From CAYLNH01 sp964384625 (GTDB taxonomy: Bacteria > Verrucomicrobiota > Lentisphaeria > JABSQK01): DNA of 44,086 bases. The position numbers and the translations under genes are program-made. Below are positions 25,462 through 33,236 of this stretch, one piece after another (the stretch's first letter is position 1; each line of letters starts with the position of its first letter). The stretch covers positions 1-44,086 of the forward strand of contig CAYLNH010000024.1 of the NCBI GenBank assembly GCA_964384625.1, given 5' to 3'. The notes below the pieces were generated by a model, which saw only the letters and a list, made by a program, of their open reading frames with translations, was not told the origin of the DNA and did no database searches.

Positions 25462-28116
25462 TTATGGCAGCAGTATTTTTACGTGTTCCACGCCCTGGGC
25501 GCGCAGATAGAATGCGATTCCGTAGAAAATCACCATGCCGGTCAGCGCCCCCAGGAACATACCGACCGCGAACGGCATCAACTTGCGTTTCACCGTTGCC
25601 GCGCCGCCGAGTTTGAGCACGACAAAGCGAATGATCAACGCCGCCAGGACACTGCCCCAGACGCCGTCGGCCATGTGTGACGACCCCAGGATGAACCCGA
25701 TCGGATGGAACGAGAACCCGGCCGACACCTGCCGGATCCCGGTCAGCAGAATGGTGAGCCCGGCGCCGAGGACATAGCCCCAGGTGTTCGGCGGCATCCG
25801 CTTCGCCTGTTCCTCGATCGGTTTTCCGGCTTCCGCCTTGGCCGCCTTCAGTTTGGCTTTCACCTCGGGCAACTCGGTTTTGGCCCGGGCCAGCTCCTGT
25901 TTGTAGCTCGAGAAAAACCAGTCCTGGGAGTAGGCCCACTGGTATTTGACGTTCTGACCGCCGATCGCGTAGGAGTTGGACAGAAAGACCCAGCCGCCGA
26001 TGAACAGGCCGCCGGCGATGCCGATGATCACGGTGTAGATGAGATGCCGCGGCACCACGTTGTAGCGTCGACCGTATTCCAGCAGTTCCATCTGCGCCCC
26101 CGGGATCAGGAAGAAACAACTGACCGTCATGAAGCCGGAGGCAATCAGACAGACCAGCATGGCCCGCGCCCCGAACAGATGCATGCCGCCCCCCTGCATC
26201 CCGAGCAATTGCAGAACCGTGCCGATCAAAACCACGAACAGCATCCCGTTGTACGGCGAGAAATACGCCGACGGGATGCCGCACTCGGCGCGCAGTTTCG
26301 CCGCCACAAAGCCGACGAGCAGCAGGAACGAGAAGAACACCAGGATCGCCGGTATCGAGACGCCGAGCCAGCCCGCCCAGAGCGACCAGCCGAGATAGAC
26401 GCCGGCGAGAATCAGTGCGGCCGCCGGGTAGCTCACGGCCTCGCCTTCCCACTCCTTGCGGTCGTAGCGGAAAATCGCGCGGGCCACGCGGAACAGATAC
26501 TTGCGGGTAAACAGCAGGACCACCAGCGCATAGCCGAGATAGGCGCCGATTGCCTGTTCGTAGCGGAACGGATAGCCCGTGTAGATCTTGTAGTTCCGCG
26601 TTTCACCCAACGCATGCTGCGACCGGAACAACAGAAAATAGCCGAGAACGAAGCTCGCCAATACGTTGATCTCGAAGAACAACGAGATCGCAATCACCAT
26701 GATGCTCGCGCTGAACTTGACGTTGTTCAGCATCGCCTTGAGCGCCGGGCTGCTGACATATTCGGCCAGCTTGAACGACTTGTTCAGGTCCGGCACGTTG
26801 GCGTCGTACTCGTGCCAGTTCTTCATGACCGCCCACAGCAGCGCCACGCCGAAGCCGATCCACAGCCAGCGATTCCGGAAGACCGGCGAGAACCCGCTGG
26901 CCTGACCCTCAGCCGCGTCCCCGCCCAGCATGGCGTGGGGGATCTGGAAGAGCGGAAACGGATAGCGTTCGTTGTCGGCCCACTGCTTGCGCATGAGAAT
27001 GTTCACCGCCAGTGTGCCGAACAGCAGCAGCGTCACCGGAATCGCCCAGGCCAAGGCGGTCTGCCACCAGTCCGTCAGCGGGATGTAACCGCTGACCAGG
27101 AACTTGAGACCGGCAAGACTGAACATGTTGTCCGGCTTGACGATCAAATCCCCGCGCCGGCGCGGATCCAGTTGCGCATACTCCGATTCGCTGATGATCG
27201 TCCGGCCCTTGTAAACCCCCTCCAAGGCGGCAACGCTGAACAGCTTCGGGTCGTGAATCGCCAGACGCCCGCTGCCCTTCAAGCCGATCTCGACGCGGAC
27301 ATGCTCTTTGGTCTCCGGCGGGAAGTTGACGTCATAACTGCCGACGCGGACAAACCCGGTCTGATGGACAAACGTGACTTCGCCGGGCTGGCTCGTGTTC
27401 ACCGGTTCGGCAATGAACTTCTCCTCATCATCACGGAAGATCCGAATGAAGTAGAAGCTCTCGGCGCCGAGGTCCTCGGGTTTCGCCAGAAAACTGACCA
27501 GGTGCGGCTCGCCGGTTGCCAGGTAGCGTTCGCCATCTTTCTGCAACGGCACCTTGAGCACGACTGCCGACGTCTCCTGCTGCGCTGTATTGACCAGCAC
27601 CGGCAGGACCGCACGTCGACCCTTGGCAAATTCATACTCCTGCCATTCCGGCTGGTTCCCCGTATGCTCCACCTGCGCCTGCCGATCCGCCGCGAGAGCG
27701 CCGTCAACCAGATTCTCGCCGTGCGGCCACAGCTTGTCGCTGTAAGCGTCGAGGTAGCTGAAGCTGTTGGTCCGCGGCGGCGAGGAAATCAACCCGATGA
27801 ACCGGTGCCACATGCCCTGGGTCATCATCGGACAGGCAATCAGCATCGTGAACAGCACACACAACAATTCCTGACGCGTCAGCACCGTCCGCTTCAACAC
27901 CGTATAAACAATGCCGCAGACGATCAGCAGACCGGCGAAAACCACCATGGCCGGAACCGGCAGCGACTGCTCCGCCATCGCCGTACCGTCGGACAGGATC
28001 ACCTCGGCATACTGCACAAACATGCCCATCACCAGCATGGCAAACAGACTGGCAACCAGCGAGCGCAGGGTGACGCCGGGATACAAGCGTCGATTCTGAT
28101 CCGTGTTCAATGCCAA
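25462..28116 (-). CDS. DUF6785/DUF6784-like polytopic membrane protein (operon gene 1)
   Basis: This 884-residue protein has three helices at the N-terminus (SLVASLFAMLVMGMFVQYA, VVFAGLLIVCGIVYTVL, LLCVLFTMLIACPMMTQG). An exterior domain follows at about 110-345, and then about 12 further helices. The block AECGIPSAYFSPYNGMLFVV and the overall plan match proteins annotated as DUF6785/DUF6784 in planctomycetes and Lentisphaerae, which look distantly related to OPT carriers. A Lys/Glu-rich helical insertion (KQELARAKTELPEVKAKLK) precedes the last helices. The only in-frame start that fits is a TTG at 28116, with AGAGGA ten bases upstream, so the N-terminus is tentative. It is the first gene after the promoter at 28215-28252. 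Its stop is four bases before the giant permease gene. Confidence 0.65.
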   Translation of the reverse strand: MALNTDQNRRLYPGVTLRSLVASLFAMLVMGMFVQYAEVILSDGTAMAEQSLPVPAMVVFAGLLIVCGIVYTVLKRTVLTRQELLCVLFTMLIACPMMTQGMWHRFIGLISSPPRTNSFSYLDAYSDKLWPHGENLVDGALAADRQAQVEHTGNQPEWQEYEFAKGRRAVLPVLVNTAQQETSAVVLKVPLQKDGERYLATGEPHLVSFLAKPEDLGAESFYFIRIFRDDEEKFIAEPVNTSQPGEVTFVHQTGFVRVGSYDVNFPPETKEHVRVEIGLKGSGRLAIHDPKLFSVAALEGVYKGRTIISESEYAQLDPRRRGDLIVKPDNMFSLAGLKFLVSGYIPLTDWWQTALAWAIPVTLLLFGTLAVNILMRKQWADNERYPFPLFQIPHAMLGGDAAEGQASGFSPVFRNRWLWIGFGVALLWAVMKNWHEYDANVPDLNKSFKLAEYVSSPALKAMLNNVKFSASIMVIAISLFFEINVLASFVLGYFLLFRSQHALGETRNYKIYTGYPFRYEQAIGAYLGYALVVLLFTRKYLFRVARAIFRYDRKEWEGEAVSYPAAALILAGVYLGWSLWAGWLGVSIPAILVFFSFLLLVGFVAAKLRAECGIPSAYFSPYNGMLFVVLIGTVLQLLGMQGGGMHLFGARAMLVCLIASGFMTVSCFFLIPGAQMELLEYGRRYNVVPRHLIYTVIIGIAGGLFIGGWVFLSNSYAIGGQNVKYQWAYSQDWFFSSYKQELARAKTELPEVKAKLKAAKAEAGKPIEEQAKRMPPNTWGYVLGAGLTILLTGIRQVSAGFSFHPIGFILGSSHMADGVWGSVLAALIIRFVVLKLGGAATVKRKLMPFAVGMFLGALTGMVIFYGIAFYLRAQGVEHVKILLP

Positions 28117-28214
28117 CGGCAGATGGTCCTCTGTCGACGGGACAATTACAGTCCAAGTCCTGGTGGTGCCGAGCCCCGGTCCATAGGCTGGGATTCACGG
28201 CACATTAAGCCCCC

Positions 28215-28252
28215 AATATGGGAATCACACAGACCTTTTACAAACCGGTTTG
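28215..28252 (-). promoter_or_regulatory. Promoter of the seven-gene operon with a LacI-type palindrome
   Basis: On the minus strand TTGTAA (28243-28238) and CATATT (28220-28215) are 17 bases apart, about 100 bases before the first operon gene. The perfect palindrome CAAACCGGTTTG (28241-28252) overlaps the upstream edge of the -35 box. A central CG flanked by AAAC/GTTT is the usual form of LacI-family operators. This suggests repression lifted by a small molecule, often a sugar. No LacI-family gene is in the window. Confidence 0.55.
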
Positions 28253-28309
28253 AGCGGAAAACAAATGCCCTCCGCGTTTCTGTTCCGTATGTGTTCCGGT
28301 TCGGAACGT

Positions 28310-29461
28310 TCAGAACGACGCGGGTCCCGCGGTCTGACCTGTGGCCGCCGCGATTCGGTCAAGCGCCTCCCGCAGGACAGATCGAGGACAGCCGAAATTC
28401 AGCCGCAGCCAGCCCGGGCTGCCGAAATCCGCGCCGTGGGACAAGCCGACACCGGCCTGCAGGCAGTGTTTGTGCGGCTCGTCCAGGCCCGTCCGGCGGA
28501 AGTCGATCCAAGCCAGATACGTCGCTTCCACATGGGCCATCGAGAGGTCCGGGTGGCCGGCGACGAAGCTCTCCACCAAGTCCCGGTTTCCCCGCAGGTA
28601 GTCCAGGAGTTCCTGCAGCCACGGATCGCCTTCGCGGAAAGCCGCCTCGCAAGCGGCGTACCCCATGGCGTTGCCGCCCCAGACCAGACCGCGACAGGCG
28701 TGCTGGAAGCGGCGGCGAAGGTCGCGATTCGAGATGACCACAAACGCCGTAGCCAGTCCCGGCGTGTTGAAGGTCTTGCTCGGCGCCATCAACGTGATCG
28801 TCCGCGCCGCTATCTCCGGGGCCAGACTGGCCGCCGGCACGTGCCGCCCGGCATCCAGTTGGAGCTCACAGTGGATCTCATCCGAGCACAGGATCAGGTC
28901 CCGTTCACAACACAGCTCAGCGACAGCAAGGACCTCCTTGCGGCGGTAGGCGCGGCCGACCGGGTTGTGCGGGTTGCAGTACAGGAGGACCTTGGACTTC
29001 CCGGTCAATGCCGCCGCAATGTCCGAAGCGGCAAAGGACCACCTGCCGTCCGTGCAGCGGCTCGGCACACGAACAAGCGGCCGATCCTGATAACGCGGGG
29101 CCGTGAGGAACGGCGGATAGATCGGCGTCGGGCACAGGACCTCCTGACCCGGTTCGGCGCCGGCCCGGCAGATCAGGTTCAGCGCCGGCACGAGCCCCGG
29201 CAGGAAGAGCAGCCAGTCCGGTTCCACCTGCCAGTCATACAACCGCGCCAACCGGCTGACGATTGCCTGGCGCAAAGAGTCGGGCGGCAACGTATAGCCG
29301 AAGACACCGTGTTCAGCTCTCGCCTTCAGCGCGTCAACAACCGGCGGCGGCGAAGGGAAATCCATATCCGCCACCCACAACGGCAGCACGTCCGGCCCGT
29401 ATTTTGACCATTTCAGGCTGGCAGTCCCCGTCCGATCAATGACCTGGTCGAAACCAAACAT
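28310..29461 (-). CDS. MalY/PatB-type PLP aminotransferase (probable cystathionine beta-lyase)
   Basis: This 383-residue fold-type I PLP enzyme belongs to the MalY/PatB group, which cleaves C-S bonds of cystathionine or cysteine. Evidence includes LPLWVADMDFPSPPPVVDAL at the N-terminus, VLLYCNPHNPVGRAY, LILCSDEIHCELQLD, and the Schiff-base lysine K229 in LMAPSKTFNTPGL. The C-terminus ends GWLRLNFGCPRSVLREAL. ATG 29461 is chosen because conservation begins at MFGFDQVIDR. The open frame continues 45 codons upstream without family similarity. A short AGG lies just before it. It is downstream of a repeat-rich region and not obviously in an operon. Some MalY proteins also bind transcription factors, which cannot be judged here. 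Confidence 0.9.
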   Translation of the reverse strand: MFGFDQVIDRTGTASLKWSKYGPDVLPLWVADMDFPSPPPVVDALKARAEHGVFGYTLPPDSLRQAIVSRLARLYDWQVEPDWLLFLPGLVPALNLICRAGAEPGQEVLCPTPIYPPFLTAPRYQDRPLVRVPSRCTDGRWSFAASDIAAALTGKSKVLLYCNPHNPVGRAYRRKEVLAVAELCCERDLILCSDEIHCELQLDAGRHVPAASLAPEIAARTITLMAPSKTFNTPGLATAFVVISNRDLRRRFQHACRGLVWGGNAMGYAACEAAFREGDPWLQELLDYLRGNRDLVESFVAGHPDLSMAHVEATYLAWIDFRRTGLDEPHKHCLQAGVGLSHGADFGSPGWLRLNFGCPRSVLREALDRIAAATGQTAGPASF

Positions 29462-29519
29462 AGACCTATCAATGCCCTGAACATCCTCAAAGTCAAGAAC
29501 CCGCGCGGCCACACGGATT

Positions 29520-29547
29520 CCCTCGTTTGCTGTCCTTCTTCGCATCC
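29520..29547. repeat. Intergenic 28-bp repeat, copy 1
   Basis: This stretch begins CCCTCGTTTGCTGTCCTTCT and matches 37327-37354 in 24 of 28 bases. Both copies lie in gene-poor, hairpin-rich stretches. The function is unknown. Confidence 0.35.
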
Positions 29548-29584
29548 CGCCGGCCGTCAGGGGCCGGCACCGGATTCCATTGGC

Positions 29585-29690
29585 GTTTGGCCTCAAGACC
29601 TCCTTCAGAGGCCAAACGGGTCGACATTGATGAAGCCCAGGCCATCGGCCTGGGTTGGTAGTCTTGCCCTTTAACCCAGGCCTGAAGGGC
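29585..29690. repeat. Cluster of intergenic hairpins
   Basis: Two perfect stems lie in a row. GTTTGGCCTC pairs with GAGGCCAAAC (29585-29617), and CCCAGGCC pairs with GGCCTGGG over a three-base loop (29636-29654). A further CCAGGCCTGAAGGG follows close by. Between here and the epimerase stop at 29946 I see two more small GC stems (near 29821 and 29861) but no gene. Confidence 0.55.
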
Positions 29691-29945
29691 CGAATTACGG
29701 CCGCATACGAACGTAAGCGTAACGGTTACTGTGCCGCCGCACATGACCATTTTCGCCAACGCCCACAGAGCCCGGAAACGGGCAACTCGGAGAGCGGGTC
29801 CAGGCATCCGGCCGGCGGCGTTGCCCCCGCAAAGCGGGGCAAGCACGAAATTCATTCCGCCAAGGCGGGACACGATGCTCGCATCGCTTGTTCGGCGCCG
29901 TCTGGCCGGGGACCGACGCCTGGCCGCCGTCCCTGGCTGGAAAAC

Positions 29946-30671
29946 TTACGCCGGGCCCATCTGGTCGCGAGCCCCCTCGGCCGCGGCGCGGATATTGGTG
30001 ATTGCCTTGGCAATGCCGTCGGCGGCACGATAGACGCTCGAGCCGGCCACCAGCACGTTGGCGCCGACCGCGGCAACCCGGGGCGCCGTTTCGACGTCGA
30101 TGCCGCCGTCCACTTCAACATGGATCTTGCGGCCGGACGCCTGTACCATGTCGTGAAGCCGCCGGATCTTCGGGATCTGGTCGGCCATAAAGCTCTGCCC
30201 GCCAAACCCCGGCTCAACCGTCATCACCAGAATGAGTTCGACCTCCTGGAGGTACGGCTCGAGGGCAGCGACCGCAGTTCCCGGTTTGAGCACAATGCCG
30301 CGCGTGCAGCCGAGTTCCCCGATGCGCCGCAGCGTTTCGTGCAAATCCTCCTCCACCTCGACATGAACAGTGATGCCGTCCGCTCCCGCCTGCGCAAAGG
30401 ACTCGATGTAGCGGCCCGGCTCGGAGATCATCAGATGCACATCAAAACAAACGTCGATCTCCGGCCGCAACGACGCAATAACGCCCGGACCAATGGAGAT
30501 ATTCGGGACAAAATGCCCATCCATGACATCCAGGTGGACCAGTTCGGCGCCGGCGGCGACGGTCTCTCGAACCTGTTCGCCCAGGTTCGAGAAATCCGCC
30601 GCCAGGACGGACGGCGCGATCAGAATCGCAGAGGGATCATAGGAGCAGATATTGCGTGGATGTATCGACAT
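29946..30671 (-). CDS. rpe: Ribulose-phosphate 3-epimerase
   Basis: This 241-residue TIM-barrel enzyme interconverts ribulose 5-phosphate and xylulose 5-phosphate in the pentose phosphate pathway. Motifs read in order: IAPSVLAADFSNLGEQV, the metal site HLDVMDGHFVPN, FDVHLMISEPGRYI, MTVEPGFGGQSFM and HVEVDGGI, followed by a phosphate-binding ANVLVAGSSVYRA. The N-terminus carries about 15 extra residues (MSIHPRNICSYDPSA) compared with most family members. GAGAGG lies before the ATG at 30671. Four tandem hairpin repeats end 14 bases upstream of that start (30686-30894), so its leader is unusual and may be attenuated. It appears to be transcribed alone. Confidence 0.97.
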   Translation of the reverse strand: MSIHPRNICSYDPSAILIAPSVLAADFSNLGEQVRETVAAGAELVHLDVMDGHFVPNISIGPGVIASLRPEIDVCFDVHLMISEPGRYIESFAQAGADGITVHVEVEEDLHETLRRIGELGCTRGIVLKPGTAVAALEPYLQEVELILVMTVEPGFGGQSFMADQIPKIRRLHDMVQASGRKIHVEVDGGIDVETAPRVAAVGANVLVAGSSVYRAADGIAKAITNIRAAAEGARDQMGPA

Positions 30672-30685
30672 ACGGGCCTCTCAAC

Positions 30686-30894
30686 TGAACACCACTTCAG
30701 AAAAACGTATCATGAGCATCCCTGCTCATGCTCTGTACTGAACGCCGCTTCAAAAAATGTATCATGAGCATCCCTGCTCATGCTCGTGGCTGAACGCCGA
30801 TTCAAAAAATGTATCATGAGCATCCCTGCTCATGCCCGTAGCTGAACGCCGCTTCAAAAAATGTATCATGAGCATCCCTGCTCATGCCCCGAAG
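30686..30894 (-). repeat. Four tandem 52-53 bp hairpin repeats in the rpe leader
   Basis: Units start at 30686, 30739, 30791 and 30843, each opening TGAAC on the plus strand. Each contains the perfect 8-bp stem CATGAGCA / TGCTCATG around a TCCC loop. Read toward rpe, each hairpin is followed five bases later by a run of five or six T, so each unit resembles a terminator. Units 2-4 differ at only a few positions. A decayed relative with a CACAAGCA/TGCTTGTG dyad lies at about 30895-30935. Units are contiguous with no unique spacers, so this is not a CRISPR array. Confidence 0.85.
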
Positions 30895-30935
30895 CACAAG
30901 CAAGGAGCTTCTGAACGGGACTTCGTGCTTGTGAT

Positions 30936-31337
30936 ACAAACGATGCTCGCGCCGTTTCAGCCGCTCACGGAGTGAGACACTCGTTGGGGCGCTTCGCAGC
31001 ATCCGGTTCGCCGTGGCGGCAGAGTCGTCAAAGCGCTCCGCGTGAATCCCGTTCCAGGTGACAACGCGATCACGAGATGAGATCACGGACGTGCGGCTGC
31101 AAGCCGCGTGGCGGCGTATTGTCATACTCCGAGGTCGGCGGCGGCTGGAAGTTCCTGAGATTACGTACAATGACGACTCGCGCAAAAGGTTTGTCGTTGA
31201 ATCAAGCCGGAAGGCTGTCGGACGCGAAGGAGAACTCGCGGAAGCAGGACCTCGTTGCTCTGCCGCATCCTGTCGTACCCTGCGACGAGCAGACCATCAA
31301 GAGGATTTCCAGCGGCAAGACGTCCATCAAGGTCCAT
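30936..31337. other. Gene-poor stretch
   Basis: I see no supported gene between the repeat array and the pseudopilin stop. Frames here are short, lack ribosome-binding sites and match nothing known. The sequence may be the remnant of an element to which the hairpin array belonged, but no transposase motif is visible. Confidence 0.4.
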
Positions 31338-31856
31338 CTAGTCCGAGCCGCCCCAGGAGGTAATGTTGTCCTCGTTGGACGCGTGGTCGACCGTGTCCTT
31401 GTCGTGCTCGCCGTCGGGGCCCATGGACCAGATCGCATACGGCAGGTCCAGGCCCCCGCTGCCATAGACCTTGGCGGGATCCAGGCTGCCGCTGTAGTCC
31501 AGGTCGAGAGCGACATAGTAGCTGTTGCCCCAGGCGTCCCTGAACGTACCGGGAGTCTCCAGTTCCAGGAATGTGATACCGCGCGGGTTGCCGCTGGACA
31601 AGGTGGCAATCAACTGCGAATACTCGCCGGAGTCAAGCAGGGCATCGGTGGAGTATGTCGCCGTAAACGGCAGAATCTGATAGGTACTCTGGTAGCCTGT
31701 CAAAGCGACTTTCATCTGGCTGATCTGCGCCTTGGTCTTGGCAATCTGCGCTTTCCTCTTGACCAACGCGTAAACGGGAAAGGCGATTCCGACCAGAATC
31801 AGAATGATGCCGGTAACGACGAGCAGCTCAATCAGAGAGAAGGCATGCTTTTTCAC
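31338..31856 (-). CDS. GspG-like pseudopilin with type IV prepilin signal
   Basis: This 172-residue protein would be processed by prepilin peptidase. It starts from GTG 31856 with AAGGGAAG upstream: KKHAFSLIELLVVTGIILIL, with cleavage expected before Phe6 and the conserved Glu at +5. A hydrophobic stalk helix and a basic KRKAQIAKTKAQI segment follow, then a C-terminal GspG-type head (DAWGNSYYVALD, MGPDGEHDKD, NEDNITSWGG). In GspG that last acidic loop binds calcium. An upstream in-frame ATG at 31895 would add 13 residues ahead of the signal and is less likely. No other secretion genes are near. Stand-alone genes of this kind are numerous in Lentisphaerota and planctomycetes, where they may serve as surface proteins. 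Confidence 0.9.
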   Translation of the reverse strand: MKKHAFSLIELLVVTGIILILVGIAFPVYALVKRKAQIAKTKAQISQMKVALTGYQSTYQILPFTATYSTDALLDSGEYSQLIATLSSGNPRGITFLELETPGTFRDAWGNSYYVALDLDYSGSLDPAKVYGSGGLDLPYAIWSMGPDGEHDKDTVDHASNEDNITSWGGSD

Positions 31857-31939
31857 GGTTCTTCCCTTCCATTGCCGGCCGTCAGCCCCGACCATCGGGG
31901 GTCCGACCTCTGTTTCATGCGTGTTGCTCCTCCACGTCT

Positions 31940-31968
31940 AGTGTAGGACAAGTCCAGCTCGAATACAA
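31940..31968 (-). promoter_or_regulatory. Possible promoter of the pseudopilin gene
   Basis: On the minus strand TTGTAT and TACACT are separated by 17 bases, about 84 bases before the GTG start. The stretch from here to the repeat at 32104 holds no gene. Confidence 0.35.
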
Positions 31969-32103
31969 GGCTTGGGAGGATTGATTTGTCATGCCGCGAT
32001 CAAACGCTGTTCCCGCCACGCATCCCACCGCCGGGAGCCTGGTTCAGTCCTTGCAGACGCCGGTCCTCTGCGGCACCGGGAACCTGTAAAGCTCATGTTG
32101 AAC

Positions 32104-32185
32104 GGTTTCGCTGGTGTACCGGCTTAACTGAAGGGGGATGGAGATACTCCCCAGGCTGAGCTTGGGGCTTCTTCTCGGAGTCGTT
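32104..32185 (+). repeat. Intergenic palindromic repeat, copy 3
   Basis: The core CCCCAGGCTGAGCTTGGGG (32149-32167) is a near-perfect 19-base palindrome. The ACCGGCTTAACTGAAGGGGG block before it and the CTTCTTCTCGGAG tail after it are shared with copy 1 (4635-4712, opposite strand). Confidence 0.7.
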
Positions 32186-32214
32186 GTATGCCGGCTGACC
32201 TGACGAAGGGCCGG

Positions 32215-32889
32215 TTACCGGCGGCGGGTCCAGGCCGGGTTGCCATACTGATCTGCCACCAGTCCTGCAGCCAGCGCTTCGACCTCGGGCCAGGCCGTTT
32301 GCGCTTCAACCTCAGCCCCCAGCAACTCCGTGAAACTCGTGAGCAGGGCTGCCGCCAGGTCGGCGCGTGCCGGCCCGGCGATAATGCTGCCTTGATGCAG
32401 CATGCCCCAGGAACGCCGGCGCTGGGCGCCGCCGCAGAGTTTGCCGGCAGCGCCGACAACATCAAAGCGCGCCGGCGTCACGAAGCACTGCATCAGGCGC
32501 CGGTCAACCCTCCCGGGCACATCCTTATCGTGCAGCCGGCATTCCACCCCAACGCCGGTCAAGGCTGCAGCAACAGCACGGTTAATCAGGCGGTACGATT
32601 CAAAGCGGTCAACCTGAAACAGCGGGTGTCCGGTGGAAAAGACCAGCGAGAAGGTGAAATCCTCCCGATGGTCGACCACGCCGCCGCCGCTGGGGCGGCG
32701 AACCACATTATAACCCTCAGCCGTCGCCGCGGCATGCGGCTGGAAATACCCGATCGACACGGTCGGCTGCAGCCACTGGTAGAAACGCAACACGCAGCCG
32801 ATATCGGCTGCGTGTTGAAGAAGCGCATCGTCGACCGCCATATTGTCGGCGCCGGCGCGGGGCACATCGTCCCAGAAATACCACCTCAT
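32215..32889 (-). CDS. Lipoate-protein ligase / octanoyltransferase-like protein
   Basis: This 224-residue protein has the biotin/lipoate ligase fold. MRWYFWDDVPRAGADNMAVDDALL is followed by the acyl-site motif VVRRPSGGGVVDHREDFTFSLV. The block AGKLCGGAQRRRSWGMLHQGSII carries the expected lysine (the K of AGK). It is short and lacks the C-terminal accessory domain of classic LplA, so it could be a LipM-type octanoyltransferase or a ligase needing a partner. The start at 32889 is set by conservation. The ribosome-binding site is weak and the start is 10 bases after the lipoprotein gene, so it is probably the last gene of that envelope operon. Why a lipoylation enzyme is co-transcribed with envelope proteins is unclear. 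Confidence 0.85.
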   Translation of the reverse strand: MRWYFWDDVPRAGADNMAVDDALLQHAADIGCVLRFYQWLQPTVSIGYFQPHAAATAEGYNVVRRPSGGGVVDHREDFTFSLVFSTGHPLFQVDRFESYRLINRAVAAALTGVGVECRLHDKDVPGRVDRRLMQCFVTPARFDVVGAAGKLCGGAQRRRSWGMLHQGSIIAGPARADLAAALLTSFTELLGAEVEAQTAWPEVEALAAGLVADQYGNPAWTRRR

Positions 32890-32899
32890 GGTGTGGTCG

Positions 32900-33061
32900 T
32901 CACTGGCCCATGCCGGGCAGTGTCGACTCCCAGCCGGCCGGTTCGTTCCACGGCTTGTCCTCGCCGTCATCCTCCATCCGCGACCGGTCAAGGCTGATAC
33001 AGCCGGTGAGCAGGGCACAAATCAAGAGCAGGAGTATTCCGAGGAACGCCCGAATCATCAT
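32900..33061 (-). CDS. Small lipoprotein
   Basis: This 53-residue protein begins MMIRAFLGILLLLICALLTGC, a signal peptide ending in the lipobox LTGC, with Cys21 as the expected lipid-bearing residue (the second Met, at 33058, may be the true start). The mature part is only about 33 residues, acidic at first (ISLDRSRMEDDGEDKP), and ends WESTLPGMGQ. I recognise no family. It lies 16 bases after the 43-residue membrane peptide and 10 bases before the lipoate ligase-like gene. It should be anchored in a membrane facing the periplasm. Confidence 0.7.
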   Translation of the reverse strand: MMIRAFLGILLLLICALLTGCISLDRSRMEDDGEDKPWNEPAGWESTLPGMGQ

Positions 33062-33077
33062 GGCTCGCGGACGAGCT

Positions 33078-33209
33078 CTATTTGAAGAGCTCTCCAATGT
33101 TGCCTACCCCGTCAAAGTAAACGCTGATTTCGCTTACCTGAAAGATGAGCAGGACGGCCAGTAAGATGAAGGCGAAGATATTGATTAAGAATGCCCACTT
33201 GTTCAGCAT
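33078..33209 (-). CDS. 43-residue one-pass membrane peptide
   Basis: This short gene reads MLNKWAFLINIFAFILLAVL, then LIFQVSEISVYFDGVGNIGE and LFK. Residues about 6-25 form one membrane span, followed by a short soluble tail with a Gly-Asn turn. An excellent AAAGGAG lies 9 bases before the ATG. It sits 27 bases after the coiled-coil membrane protein gene and 16 bases before the lipoprotein gene. I recognise no family. The operon position suggests a small subunit or regulator of the coiled-coil protein. Confidence 0.72.
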   Translation of the reverse strand: MLNKWAFLINIFAFILLAVLLIFQVSEISVYFDGVGNIGELFK

Positions 33210-33236
33210 GGCTTGTCTCCTTTAATCCTTGTTCGC

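Noticed and set aside
21843..25616. A 1257-codon open frame on the plus strand opposite the giant permease gene
   Set aside because: It is a GC-driven antisense frame. The composition is Asp/Arg/Gln/Gly rich without hydrophobic cores, there is no ribosome-binding site, and the opposite frame has clear FtsX and membrane segments.
25705..28737. A 1010-codon plus-strand frame opposite the DUF6785-like gene
   Set aside because: It has the same antisense pattern and crosses the promoter of the real operon. No family motif was seen.
30686..30894. CRISPR array
   Set aside because: Units are contiguous and the whole 52-53 bp is repeated. There are no unique spacers and no cas genes.
30936..31337. 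Transposase or nuclease remnant upstream of the repeat array
   Set aside because: Frames are short and Arg/Ser rich, with no catalytic motif that I could identify.
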